NCBI GenBank assembly: GCA_024278175.1
Contig: JAJRTS010000044.1
Coordinates: forward strand, 1 to 44,307
Length of the DNA: 44,307 nucleotides
Direction: 5' to 3'
Source of the DNA: Gemmatimonadales bacterium
GTDB taxonomy: Bacteria; Gemmatimonadota; Glassbacteria; GWA2-58-10
The position numbers and the translations under genes are program-made. The notes beneath the pieces are model-generated. The model worked only from the letters and a program-made list of their open reading frames with translations, made no database searches and was not told the DNA's origin. Each line of letters begins with the position of its first letter. The first letter of the stretch is position 1. Shown here piece after piece: positions 16,655-25,906 of the stretch.

Positions 16655-18199
16655 ATGAAAACATTGCTGAATGCTTTCGGGATCGAGGATATCAATCCGG
16701 GGGCCTGCACGGGGCCGGATCGCTGGCGGTCGGGGAAAGGAAACGTACTGGAGGCGTATTCTCCGATTGACGGTTCCCGCATGGCCGCGGTGGAGCAGGC
16801 CGACTCCCCGACCTGCAAAACGGTTATTGCAAAAGCGCAGGATGCTTTTTTAAAGTGGCTGGAGGTGCCTGCGCCGGGAAGAGGAGAGATAATCCGCCGG
16901 CTCGGTCTGAAACTGCGGGACTACAAAGAACCTCTGGGCCGCCTGGTCAGTATGGAAACCGGTAAGATACTGGCCGAGGGTTTAGGCGAAGTTCAGGAAA
17001 TGATAGATATCTGTGATTTCGCCACAGGCCTCTCCCGCCAGCTATACGGACTTACCATGCACTCGGAAAGACCGCGCCACAGGATGTACGAGCAGTATCA
17101 TCCCCTGGGAGCGATCGGGGTGATTACCGCTTTCAATTTTCCCGTAGCCGTCTGGGCGTGGAACGCAGCTATCGCGGCGGTCTGCGGCGACAGCATCGTA
17201 TGGAAACCCTCCTCCAAGACACCCCTGACCGCTCTGGCTGTACAGTCGATCTGTAACGAGTTAACCGCTGAAAACAAAGAGCTGGTCCCGGAAGGGCTGT
17301 TCTCTCTGGTAGTCGGTCCCGGCTCCTGTGTGGGGGAGACGATGATCCACGACAGGAGGCTGCCTCTCATTTCGGCTACGGGCTCGTGCCGGATGGGACG
17401 GAAAATTGCCGCGGCCTGCGCCGGGAGACTTGCCCGCAGTCTGCTCGAGCTGGGCGGCAACAACGCTGTGCTGGTAATGGATGACGCCGATCTGAAACTC
17501 GCGGTTCCAGCCATTTTATTCGGGGCCGTGGGGACCGCGGGACAGAGATGTACCAGCACAAGAAGGCTGATTGTGCAGAAGGGTATCAGCGCCGAACTGC
17601 TGGGCCGGCTGGTGGACGCCTATCGGCAGGTCAGGATCGGAAACCCGCTGGATGAGGGAGTGCTGCTGGGCCCGGTTATCGATAAAAGCGCCCGGCGGGA
17701 GTATCTCGACGCCGTGAAGCAGGCGAAAAAACTGGGGGGAGAAATACTCTGCGGCGGCCGGACGCATCAGGTGAAAGGGCTGGAAGGCGGCTGTTACGTA
17801 CAGCCCACGATTATCAGGGCCGGAAAAGAATGGCCCCTGCTCCGGGAGGAGATTTTCGTACCCATCCTTTTCGTGGTGGAGGTGGAAGGCCTGGAGGAAG
17901 CGATCGAGGTTAATAACGATGTGCCCCAGGGACTGTCCTCGTCGATATTCACCGACAGTATGCGCAACATGGAACTTTTCCTCTCCGCAGCCGGGTCCGA
18001 CTGCGGTATCGCCAACGTTAACATCGGCACGTCGGGAGCGGAAATAGGTGGAGCTTTCGGCGGCGAGAAGGAGACCGGCGGGGGACGAGAGTCGGGATCG
18101 GACGCCTGGAAAGTATACATGCGCAGGCAGACGAATACGATCAACTGGTCGGCTGAGCTTCCCCTGGCTCAGGGGATCAGGTTCGGCCCGCAGGAATAA
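16655..18199 (+). CDS. Aminoadipate semialdehyde dehydrogenase (ALDH7/antiquitin type)
   Basis: 514-residue NAD-dependent aldehyde dehydrogenase. Catalytic Cys299 (GTAGQRCTSTRRL) and general base Glu265 (LELGGNN) are present, as is the NAD motif AFNFPVAVWAWNAAIAA. The C-terminal signature (GTSGAEIGGAFGGEKETGGG, then GSDAW and MRRQTNTINWS) is diagnostic of the antiquitin branch, which oxidises 2-aminoadipate-6-semialdehyde (in equilibrium with piperideine-6-carboxylate) to 2-aminoadipate in lysine catabolism. Ribosome site GGAAGG 6 bases upstream. The next gene is an aminotransferase able to supply the semialdehyde, and the tricarboxylate operon lies divergently. NADH made here could be consumed by the reductive dehydrogenase of that operon. 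Confidence 0.92.
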   Translation: MKTLLNAFGIEDINPGACTGPDRWRSGKGNVLEAYSPIDGSRMAAVEQADSPTCKTVIAKAQDAFLKWLEVPAPGRGEIIRRLGLKLRDYKEPLGRLVSMETGKILAEGLGEVQEMIDICDFATGLSRQLYGLTMHSERPRHRMYEQYHPLGAIGVITAFNFPVAVWAWNAAIAAVCGDSIVWKPSSKTPLTALAVQSICNELTAENKELVPEGLFSLVVGPGSCVGETMIHDRRLPLISATGSCRMGRKIAAACAGRLARSLLELGGNNAVLVMDDADLKLAVPAILFGAVGTAGQRCTSTRRLIVQKGISAELLGRLVDAYRQVRIGNPLDEGVLLGPVIDKSARREYLDAVKQAKKLGGEILCGGRTHQVKGLEGGCYVQPTIIRAGKEWPLLREEIFVPILFVVEVEGLEEAIEVNNDVPQGLSSSIFTDSMRNMELFLSAAGSDCGIANVNIGTSGAEIGGAFGGEKETGGGRESGSDAWKVYMRRQTNTINWSAELPLAQGIRFGPQE

Positions 18200-18264
18200 G
18201 GATCTGAAAGGCTGCATGGCGCTCTTAAATGTTGATAACACATAAAGAAAAGGGCCTGAATATA

Positions 18265-19587
18265 ATGGAAACCATCACTTTCCCCTCAATCCTGACCGCA
18301 CTGCCCGGACCCCGTTCCGCTGCAATAATAGAGACTGACAGGGGGTATATCTCACCGTCTTATACCAGAGACTTTCCGATGGTTGTGGAGAGCGGAAACG
18401 GGATGTTGATCACGGACGTGGACGGTAACGTGTTTCTCGATTTCTGCTGCGGTATCGCTGTCTGTTCCACGGGCCACTGCCATCCTGAAGTCGTGCAGGC
18501 TGTCAGGAGTCAGGCCGGGAAGCTGATGCATATGTCCGGGACGGATTTCTATTACCGGGTGCAGACCGATCTGGCGAAAAAACTAACTGAAATAACACCG
18601 GGTAACTTCCCGAAAAAAGTATTTTTTACCAATTCCGGCACCGAGGCTGTCGAAGCGGCAATGAAGCTGGCGCGCTATCATACCGGCCGTACCCGGTTTA
18701 TTGCCTACTACGGAGCGTTCCACGGACGCACCATGGGAGCCGTGTCCCTGACCGGCAGCAAGGTTGTGCAGAAGAAAGGGTTCGGTCCTTTTGTCCCCGG
18801 TGTTACTCATATTCCTTATCCCGATCCGTACCACTCCGACAGCCCCGACCTCTCGCAGGAGTGCCTGAATTTTATGGAAAAAAATGTTTTCGAGAAAACG
18901 GTTTCGCCCGATGAGGTGGCCGCGATCTTCATCGAGCCGATCCAGGGAGAGGGGGGCTACATTGTGCCGCCCGGGGATTACCTGGACGGAGTGCAGAAAT
19001 TAGCCCGGAAGCACGGCATACTGCTGGTCGCCGATGAGATTCAGTCCGGCATGGGACGAACCGGTAAAATGTTTGCCAGCGAGCACTTCGACCTGGAGCC
19101 GGATATTATCTGCCTGGCCAAGGGTATTGCCTCGGGTATGCCGCTGGGCGCTATCGTGGCCAGGTCTGAAGTGATGAACTGGCCCTACGGCTCACACGCT
19201 TCCACCTTTGGCGGCAACCCTGTGGCATGCGCCGCGGCCCTGAAAACAATCGGGCTTCTGGAAAACAGCCTGGTGGAGAACGCGGCCAGGATGGGCGAGT
19301 ACCTTCAGTGGCAGCTGAAAAAACTTCAGGAAAAATACTCTTTTATCGGAGACGTGCGCGGCAAGGGCCTGATGGTGGGGATGGAGATCGTTAAGGATAA
19401 AAGCTCCAGAGAAAAAGACCCCGAGCTTAGAAACCGGATAGTGGAAAAGGCATTTTACAAGGGCCTGATAATCCTCGGCTGCGGCGCTAACACGGTGAGG
19501 TTCGCGCCGGCGCTGATAGTGGAAAAGGAGCATATCGACAGTTGTTTGGAGATTCTGGACGAGGTCTGCCTGGGGCTAGGCGGGTAA
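18265..19587 (+). CDS. Class III aminotransferase, probable lysine 6-aminotransferase role
   Basis: 440-residue PLP enzyme of the ornithine/4-aminobutyrate/acetylornithine group. FTNSGTEAVEAAMKLAR is the cofactor phosphate region, VADEIQSGMGRTG holds the ring-binding Asp, and Lys286 in LAKGIASG forms the Schiff base. The ATG at 18265 is chosen because homology begins right after it; an in-frame ATG at 18229 is possible. An N-terminal extension with PGPRSAAIIETD resembles archaeal-type broad-specificity omega-aminotransferases. Position just after the antiquitin-type dehydrogenase points to lysine epsilon-deamination, with 2-oxoglutarate as amino acceptor. Ornithine, 4-aminobutyrate or 2-aminoadipate as substrate cannot be excluded. 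Confidence 0.85.
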   Translation: METITFPSILTALPGPRSAAIIETDRGYISPSYTRDFPMVVESGNGMLITDVDGNVFLDFCCGIAVCSTGHCHPEVVQAVRSQAGKLMHMSGTDFYYRVQTDLAKKLTEITPGNFPKKVFFTNSGTEAVEAAMKLARYHTGRTRFIAYYGAFHGRTMGAVSLTGSKVVQKKGFGPFVPGVTHIPYPDPYHSDSPDLSQECLNFMEKNVFEKTVSPDEVAAIFIEPIQGEGGYIVPPGDYLDGVQKLARKHGILLVADEIQSGMGRTGKMFASEHFDLEPDIICLAKGIASGMPLGAIVARSEVMNWPYGSHASTFGGNPVACAAALKTIGLLENSLVENAARMGEYLQWQLKKLQEKYSFIGDVRGKGLMVGMEIVKDKSSREKDPELRNRIVEKAFYKGLIILGCGANTVRFAPALIVEKEHIDSCLEILDEVCLGLGG

Positions 19588-19640
19588 GCAGGTTTTTGAA
19601 AGCAGGAGATACTGCACGGCAAAATGCGCTGACTTTAAAG

Positions 19641-19822
19641 GGGCGTTGAAATAAAAACGTTCAACGCCCTTAAATTAATAATTTCGCTCGGTTGGTTGTC
19701 AAGGGCTCGCCAAGCCGTTCCTTTTTATAATGTTGCTATTTGTAAGCAGTTGCGTTGCTCATGCCAGGTTTTGGCCAGGATAACGGGGAACGGCCCTTGA
19801 CAACCTCTATGCCCATGTTTTC
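19641..19822 (-). repeat. Composite inverted-repeat element, copy B
   Basis: Minus-strand copy. Perfect 13-bp terminal inverted repeat GGTTGTCAAGGGC (19694-19706) / GCCCTTGACAACC (19793-19805), 112 bases end to end, with inner arms GCCGTTCC/GGAACGGC and a small hairpin. The GGGCGTTGAA hairpin (19641-19650 with 19660-19669) lies 24 bases beyond, in the same relative position as in copies A and C. It sits between convergent genes. Confidence 0.85.
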
Positions 19823-19830
19823 GTTATTTT

Positions 19831-22302
19831 TCAACTCGCTTCCAGCGGCAGCCGAATGGTGAAAGTGGTACCCTTGCCTACTTCACTTTCCACATCGATC
19901 CTGCCTTTATGCTTCTTGATTATTCCATATGAAATCGACAACCCCAACCCTGTCCCTTTGCCCGCCGCCTTGGTCGTGAAAAATGGGTCGAAGAGTTTGG
20001 AGAGGACCTCTTTCGGGATTCCTTCGCCAGTGTCGGAGATGCGGATAATTATTTCCGTATCCGTAGCCTCTGTTTCCACTGTGATCTCTCCCTTTTGGGG
20101 AATCGCCTGGGCGGCATTGACCAGTAGATTCATGAATACCTGGTTGAGTTGGCCCGGATAACAGCGGATCAGGGGAAGCGGATTAAGTTTTTTGTGCACC
20201 TGGGTTTTATATTTAAGCTCGTTCCAGACGACTTTAAGAGTTGCTTCAATACCTTCATTGATATCCGCCTCTTTCGATTCAGCTTCATCGACCCTGGCGA
20301 AACTCTTAAGGTTCTGGACAATCTCCTTTACGCGTTGAGTCCCCTGGCTGGACTCTTCCAGCAAGGAATCGATATCTTCCAGGATGAAAGAGAGATCATC
20401 ACTCTGAATAATCTCCTCGATCCGGGCCAGGATTTCCTGAACTTCTTTGTCCCTGTGGTCTTTGCCACTCTGTAAAGTTGAATTCAAGGTCTCGTAGCGG
20501 GTCAGGAGCTTTTTAAAAGTCCCTACATATTCCGCCAGAGTGCCGAGGTTGCTATTAACAAAGCCCACAGGGTTATTTATCTCATGAGCGATACCGGCAG
20601 CGATCTGGCCCAGACCGGCCATTTTCTCCGACTGGATCAGGATGGCCTGTTTTTCCTTGAGTTGCCGATGCATCTCTTCAAGGGTCCTGTTGCTTTTTAA
20701 CAGCGCCTCCTCTGCCCGTTTGCGCTTGGATATGTCACTAATAATACCGGTAAAGAAAACGGCGTCTCTTATTTCCCAGCTTGAGAGGGATAGTGTTACC
20801 GGAAATTCAACGCCGTCTTTTTTCAAACCGACTACCTCGAGCGCGCTGCCAACTATTTTCGGTTTTTTTGTCGAAGTGAATTTTTTTATTCCCTGACTAT
20901 GGGCCTGGCGGAAGCGTTCGGGCATTATCATCACAATATCCTGCCCCATCGCTTCAGCGGCCGAATAACCAAACATCTTATGCGCTGCAGCATTCCAGAA
21001 AATTATTTTACTGTTACTGTCTAAAGAGATAATCGCCTCGTTTGCCGTGTTTACTACGGAACTGAACCGTTTTTCACTCTCCCGCAATTCCTTGCTGGCC
21101 CCGGCAGTCTGGATCACCTGTACCGCAGTATTGCTCAGCGTTTCCAACATGGCATCATCGGCGGGAGAAATGGGGTGCCTGGCAAAAAGTGCCAGCACAC
21201 CGATAGTATTTCCGCCGGTTGGACACAGTTGATAGCCCGCGAAAGAGACCAGCCCCAATTTTTTCGCCCACTCATGGTTTTGTACGCGTGGATCGCGAGT
21301 TACATCGTTGGTCACAATTTTGCGTTCTTGATCTGTCGCAAGCCGCCCGATTTTATAGTAGCCAAAAGGTACGCGCCGGTGAACTTTCCCGTCTGTGTGC
21401 GTGTAACGTCCGGAACTGGCCAGAAGATGCAGACAATGTTCCCGGTGCCGGCACACATCCGGGCCTTCGGTTGCAGTAGCGTGAATACAGCCGGACTCGC
21501 AAAGGTCTCCCGGCCGGATGACCCAGATGCGGCAGAAATCAGCGTCGAACGCCTTGACCGCACCATCCGTGATTCGCTTTAGTTGTTGCTTCAGAGGCCC
21601 CTGGCCGAGCAGGTCCTGTTGCAGTAAGTTCAGATATTTCTGGCGTGCCAGTGTTTGCTCTCTTTGCTTTTCCGCTCGCTGCAGCTTAATAAATGTGATG
21701 GCGGCAACTATTATGAGACAAATACCGATGATAATTCCGATAACCTGGTAGATCAGCATTTTCCTGAGCTTAGCCTCGGAGTGCTCTTGCAGCATAATAA
21801 CGGCTTTATTCAGTTCCTCGACGAGAGGCTTGTTTTCCTGCATGATAAAATTCAGGTGCAACTCCGAGACGTCTTGATTCTCCAGAACGGCCTCAAAATG
21901 GCTGGAAAATTCCTCCCAGAGCTTAATAACCCGGCCAAGCTGGGTGTAGGCCGGTTCCGGGGCTACGGGGCATTCCCTGTATTGAGTGTTTTTCAAATCA
22001 AGAGACAGAGGCACCGGTCCCGAGTTTTTCAAACTTAAGATGGTTATATTGAAAATTTTCATCGTGTTGCGAATTTCTTCAGCCAACTCCGGCATCTCGC
22101 GCCCGGTTCTCTTTCTCTGGATTTGATAGTAGAAAAGGTCCTTGGTCATTTTCTGAGCCAGCATCCTCTGCCTGCCGGCCAGGTTTATCACCAGTCCGTC
22201 ACTTTCCTGCTGTGTTGTCGACCACCAGGTCAGGAAAGCCATCAGGAAAATAATAACGCATAGCCCCGAAAAAATTATGTTCAATTTGTGCCTTGCATGC
22301 AT
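19831..22302 (-). CDS. Membrane sensor histidine kinase (PilJ-type, GAF, PAS, HisKA, HATPase)
   Basis: 823 residues from the ATG at 22302; a GTG at 22353 would add 17. Two membrane helices (about 8-27 and 185-207) flank a periplasmic PilJ/NIT-type four-helix sensor carrying GLVINLAGRQRMLAQKMTKD, typical of nitrate/nitrite-type sensors. A cytoplasmic GAF domain (about 225-400) is rich in Cys (FCRIW, LCESGC, CRHREHC), then PAS (about 410-530) and HisKA with phospho-acceptor His573 (GIAHEINNPVGF). The ATPase domain shows the N box (NLLVNAAQAI), DTGEGIP and GTGLGLSIS. No response regulator is adjacent, so partner and signal are unknown. The Cys cluster could bind metal or sense redox. Confidence 0.88.
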   Translation of the reverse strand: MHARHKLNIIFSGLCVIIFLMAFLTWWSTTQQESDGLVINLAGRQRMLAQKMTKDLFYYQIQRKRTGREMPELAEEIRNTMKIFNITILSLKNSGPVPLSLDLKNTQYRECPVAPEPAYTQLGRVIKLWEEFSSHFEAVLENQDVSELHLNFIMQENKPLVEELNKAVIMLQEHSEAKLRKMLIYQVIGIIIGICLIIVAAITFIKLQRAEKQREQTLARQKYLNLLQQDLLGQGPLKQQLKRITDGAVKAFDADFCRIWVIRPGDLCESGCIHATATEGPDVCRHREHCLHLLASSGRYTHTDGKVHRRVPFGYYKIGRLATDQERKIVTNDVTRDPRVQNHEWAKKLGLVSFAGYQLCPTGGNTIGVLALFARHPISPADDAMLETLSNTAVQVIQTAGASKELRESEKRFSSVVNTANEAIISLDSNSKIIFWNAAAHKMFGYSAAEAMGQDIVMIMPERFRQAHSQGIKKFTSTKKPKIVGSALEVVGLKKDGVEFPVTLSLSSWEIRDAVFFTGIISDISKRKRAEEALLKSNRTLEEMHRQLKEKQAILIQSEKMAGLGQIAAGIAHEINNPVGFVNSNLGTLAEYVGTFKKLLTRYETLNSTLQSGKDHRDKEVQEILARIEEIIQSDDLSFILEDIDSLLEESSQGTQRVKEIVQNLKSFARVDEAESKEADINEGIEATLKVVWNELKYKTQVHKKLNPLPLIRCYPGQLNQVFMNLLVNAAQAIPQKGEITVETEATDTEIIIRISDTGEGIPKEVLSKLFDPFFTTKAAGKGTGLGLSISYGIIKKHKGRIDVESEVGKGTTFTIRLPLEAS

Positions 22303-23090
22303 TTTGCCCCCACGTTCATAAGATGGGTGGCCGTACTCCGGAGGTTTTTTCACTTCTCTTCCATTTTAGCAAACGAGCTTTTTAATCGAAAGCAATTCCT
22401 CGCAGCCTGCCGCGAGGTTAAATCGGGTAGATGACAGAGCATATACTCCAGAGGCGCAACAAGAATTTGCTTATTGTATCATAAGATGGTATGCCCTGTA
22501 AAGGGCCGTTGGCAAGTATTTACGGCAGCCGTTGAGCGGACATTGCAGGAGACGCGCGTAGGCATTTTTGAGAGATGCGAGATACATTTTGTTGGATCAG
22601 GCCCGGATGAGAATCACGTACATTTTTTAGTCCGGAAGTATTTCCGGTAAAAAATCCCTGCAGCGATTAATTTTGAACGAAGCATCGGTGATCAAGTGCA
22701 ATGACTAAACGGAGCACCTTGATTTTTCGCGTTCACTGTCCGACTTGTCCTGACGGGCCGCGCTAAAAAGGGATTAAATGTTCTGCGAAAAGCAATCTGA
22801 AAACAGCTCCACTTTCATGCCGGAAATATATTCGATAACGACGGCGGAGTTTATCGGTTAAATTGCTATGGGAAATCGAATTGGCGCTGAAGCTTCATGC
22901 GATTCTCAAATGAAACATGTCAAAAAATTGTTGTAAATCTAGTCCAGTATATGTAGTTTATAGGTTCTAAATTATTCTGTTAGCAATTTCAAATTGGGCT
23001 TGGCAAGCTTAGGCGGCATCACGGGCGCTGCGGCAATCTTTATCGCGCAACTGGTCCGGCAAATTCAGAAATCCCTGGAGCGTCTCTCAC
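22303..23090. other. Long non-coding region upstream of the lipid-synthase cluster
   Basis: About 790 bases between divergent kinase and KR-DH genes. It contains a hairpin CCTCGC/GCGAGG (22398-22403 with 22412-22417), a short GCCCT/AGGGC hairpin (22493-22506) and an AT-rich segment (22860-23000) suited to a promoter, though no clear hexamer pair was found. An open frame from 22994 overlaps the KR gene in another frame and has no recognisable homology. Confidence 0.5.
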
Positions 23091-24857
23091 ATGAAAGTTT
23101 CAACTGTAAGCTCTCAACGGCAAATCGAGCGGAGAGCTGTTTTTTTGGTCAGTGGGGGCGCCCGGGGCATTACCGCCCAATGCGTGATAAGATTAGCCGG
23201 GCAGTACCGGTGTGGTTTTATCCTGTTAGGCCGTACCTCTGTTGCGGAACCGGAACCGGAGTGGGCCGCCGGCTGTGGTACCGAGGCTGAATTAAAAAAG
23301 CGGATGGTTAGCTTCTGTCGCAAGGAAGGCAGGGCGCTCCAGCCGCGTGAGATTCAAAAAGACTGCCGCCGGATTCTTGCCCGCAGAGAAGTTGAACATA
23401 CACTCCAGGCGATCCGGCAGGCGGGGGGAAGGGCCGTATATGCCTGTGCTGATGTCACGAATGGGAAAGAGCTGAAGGCGGAGCTGGCAAATGCTGTCCG
23501 GCAGATGGGTTCTGTCACCGGTCTTATCCATGGAGCGGGCGTTCTGGCCGACAAGCGGATTGAAGCCAAAACCGATGAGGATTTTGAACTGGTCTATGGC
23601 GCTAAAATTACGGGTTTGCAGAACCTCCTGTCCTGTGTCGCCCCGGATCAATTACAGCATTTAATTCTGTTCTCTTCGGTTGCCGCGTTTTTCGGCAACC
23701 CCGGACAGACCGACTATTCACTGGCCAATGAAATCCTGAATAAAACCGCCCATTTGATAGGGCGCCTTCACCCATCCTGCCGGGTACTTGCCCTCAACTG
23801 GGGGCCCTGGGATGGTGGAATGGTTACGCCCGAGCTCAAACATTTCTTCGAGGACAGGCAAATCCCATTGATTCCGGTCCCCGCCGGCACGCAGGTACTG
23901 ATCGACGCTCTGGAAAACGATGGTTCCGTACAGTCGGTCATCGGCAGCAGTCTTCCGGTTGTCGAGGCCGCCCGCGATACCACTCTACGCAAACATCGCA
24001 TTCAACGGACGCTGAGCCTCGAGGAAAACCCCTTCTTGCTCGATCATGTTATCGGGGGGGCGCCCGTATTGCCGACAACTTGCGCCATTTCCTGGATCAT
24101 TCATTCCTGCGAGAGTTGTTATCCGGGGTTCAGTTTCTTTGCCAGCCGGGATTTCAGGATCCTCAAGGGGATCGTATTCGACCGGACTTTTGCCGGCTCT
24201 TATAACCTGGACCTGGTGGAAACAGCAGCACCCGATCCGGACGAAATAGTTATTGAAGCCCGGATAACCAGTTCCGCTCCCGGCGGCAAAACCCGCTATC
24301 ATTACAGCACCACATTAGTCCTTAAGCGCCACCTTCCGGCTCCTCCGGTCCGCGCTTTCAACCGGTTGGCTTACCCGGATTCATCGCCCGATATGCCGTT
24401 CTACCGGGACGGCACTCTGTTCCATGGCCCCTCGTTTCAGGGCATTCGACAAGTACTGGAACTGACACCGGAAAGACTGGTGTTGGAATGCGAAGTCGAC
24501 AAAATTGACGAACGCCGGCAGGGGCAGTTTCAGCTACGGACGTTCAACCCGTTTTCAGCAGACATTGCATTTCAAAGTATGCTCATCTGGGTTCGGCAAA
24601 CTTACGGAGCCGGCAGCTTGCCCTTGGCTTGCAAGGCAGGCGAACAGTACGAAACCGTTCCATTTGAAAAACCATTCTACATTACGCTGGAAGTCGTTAC
24701 CGCCACCGAAAACCGACTGGTCGCCGATATTGCAACTCACGATGAGACCGGGCGGGTTTATAATTCCATTTCCGGCGGTGAAGTGGCAATCGATAAACAC
24801 TTGATTGAGCTCTTCAAACAGAACAGGTTCCGCAATGAAACCGCATCCGCCAGATAA
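23091..24857 (+). CDS. PfaA-type ketoreductase-dehydratase (KR-DH) protein
   Basis: 588 residues equivalent to the C-terminal third of PfaA. Catalytic KR: NADPH motif VFLVSGGARGITA (17-29), Ser195 or Ser196 and Tyr209 (FFGNPGQTDYSLAN), with the long Glu/Arg-rich insertion typical of PfaA KRs. A PKS-type double-hotdog dehydratase follows, with His319 (LLDHVIGGAPVLP) and Asp491 (FSADIAFQSM). The KR lacks its structural N-terminal subdomain, which is encoded by the next gene. It reduces the beta-keto group and dehydrates the product on the acyl-ACP during lipid chain extension. GGAG lies 10 bases before the ATG. The stop overlaps the next gene by 23 bases. Confidence 0.88.
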   Translation: MKVSTVSSQRQIERRAVFLVSGGARGITAQCVIRLAGQYRCGFILLGRTSVAEPEPEWAAGCGTEAELKKRMVSFCRKEGRALQPREIQKDCRRILARREVEHTLQAIRQAGGRAVYACADVTNGKELKAELANAVRQMGSVTGLIHGAGVLADKRIEAKTDEDFELVYGAKITGLQNLLSCVAPDQLQHLILFSSVAAFFGNPGQTDYSLANEILNKTAHLIGRLHPSCRVLALNWGPWDGGMVTPELKHFFEDRQIPLIPVPAGTQVLIDALENDGSVQSVIGSSLPVVEAARDTTLRKHRIQRTLSLEENPFLLDHVIGGAPVLPTTCAISWIIHSCESCYPGFSFFASRDFRILKGIVFDRTFAGSYNLDLVETAAPDPDEIVIEARITSSAPGGKTRYHYSTTLVLKRHLPAPPVRAFNRLAYPDSSPDMPFYRDGTLFHGPSFQGIRQVLELTPERLVLECEVDKIDERRQGQFQLRTFNPFSADIAFQSMLIWVRQTYGAGSLPLACKAGEQYETVPFEKPFYITLEVVTATENRLVADIATHDETGRVYNSISGGEVAIDKHLIELFKQNRFRNETASAR

Positions 24858-25806
24858 TAATACCGACACCGCCGATTCCCCGGACAGGGCTTTGTCCGCG
24901 GTGGCGGCGCTGGAAAATAATATCGCCCGGTTCAGTGCCTTTCATGCTGAAACTTTGCGCGTGCATGCTCTTTACCTGCAGGACAATCTGGATTTTACCA
25001 GGCGCTTGCTTCAACACACGCAGAGCAGCCTCAACCGCGCGCCAGCTCAGTTATATGATACTATTGCGGAACCACGGGTGCCCGATCAGGTGTCTTGTCA
25101 CGCGGTTCGCCTCAAAGCCTTGCCTCAACCCGACCGGCTGAAGCTTGCTTTTACACGCGAGCACGTCTGTCTGGTCACGGATGATGGGACAGGCACTACC
25201 ACCGAGGTTGCGGCCGCGCTGAATAAACTGGGATGCAGGGTAATGGTTTTGTCTTTTCCAACGACGATAGTAGCCGAGCGAGCCCCCTTGCCCAGGGGAA
25301 CGCCGCGAATCGCTCTGGAAAACATGGACGGCGAGCATCTGCGAGAGCAGTTGGCCACCTGCACGCAGGCCCCTGTCGGTGGTCTGATTCATCTTCATCC
25401 GGCTTTTTCAATCGAGAGGAACGACAATCTCTTATTTAACGAAAACGAAAAAGCCATCATTAAGCATGTCTTTTTTATGGCCGGGCATCTTCAGCCGCCG
25501 CTCAACGGATCGAGGCAATCGGGACGCAATTTTTTTCTCACCGTCACTCGGATGGATGGCCGATTGGGCTTAGGTGATGCGGCGAATTTCAGCCCGCTTG
25601 GCGGCGGACTGGCCGGTCTGGTTAAAAGCCTGAGGCATGAGTGGAGCCGGGTCTTTTGCCGGGCGCTGGACATCAGTCCTCAACTCGATCCTGAAACGGT
25701 TGTCCGGCATCTGATGGATGAACTGCAGGACCCCGATTTGCTGATCCCGGAAGTCGGCTGGGATGCGGACGGACGCTATACGATTGTTTGCGAATCCATA
25801 GGTTAG
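24835..25806 (+). CDS. Stand-alone PfaA pseudo-KR (structural KR subdomain) with coiled coil
   Basis: 323 residues. Residues about 20-60 form an amphipathic helix with HAETLRVHALYL, closely matching QADTLRVHEQYL in the KS-AT-ACP protein of this cluster. Residues about 100-320 match the non-catalytic structural subdomain that precedes catalytic KRs in PfaA (CLVTDDGTG, MVLSFPT, GGLIHLHPAFS, GGGLAGLVKSLRHEWSRVF, LIPEVGWDADGRYT). No catalytic Ser-Tyr pair is seen. It probably completes the KR of the preceding gene in trans and docks it to the KS-AT-ACP subunit; this is inference. The ATG (24835) lies inside the previous gene, preceded by ACAGG, giving coupled translation. It ends in TAG, showing that TAG is a normal stop here. 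Confidence 0.8.
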   Translation: MKPHPPDNNTDTADSPDRALSAVAALENNIARFSAFHAETLRVHALYLQDNLDFTRRLLQHTQSSLNRAPAQLYDTIAEPRVPDQVSCHAVRLKALPQPDRLKLAFTREHVCLVTDDGTGTTTEVAAALNKLGCRVMVLSFPTTIVAERAPLPRGTPRIALENMDGEHLREQLATCTQAPVGGLIHLHPAFSIERNDNLLFNENEKAIIKHVFFMAGHLQPPLNGSRQSGRNFFLTVTRMDGRLGLGDAANFSPLGGGLAGLVKSLRHEWSRVFCRALDISPQLDPETVVRHLMDELQDPDLLIPEVGWDADGRYTIVCESIG

Positions 25807-25906
25807 CAGCGTGTAAAAAAACACGTTTCTAATCGCCACAGGGATGTAGCGGTGAAAAATGCCACGAAAGGCATTTTTCAACACATTTTCAGAGATTTGT
25901 AGTCCC

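Noticed and set aside
22994-23290. Small ORF upstream of and overlapping the KR-DH gene
   Set aside because: No homology, no good ribosome site, and most of it is the out-of-frame reading of the KR coding sequence.
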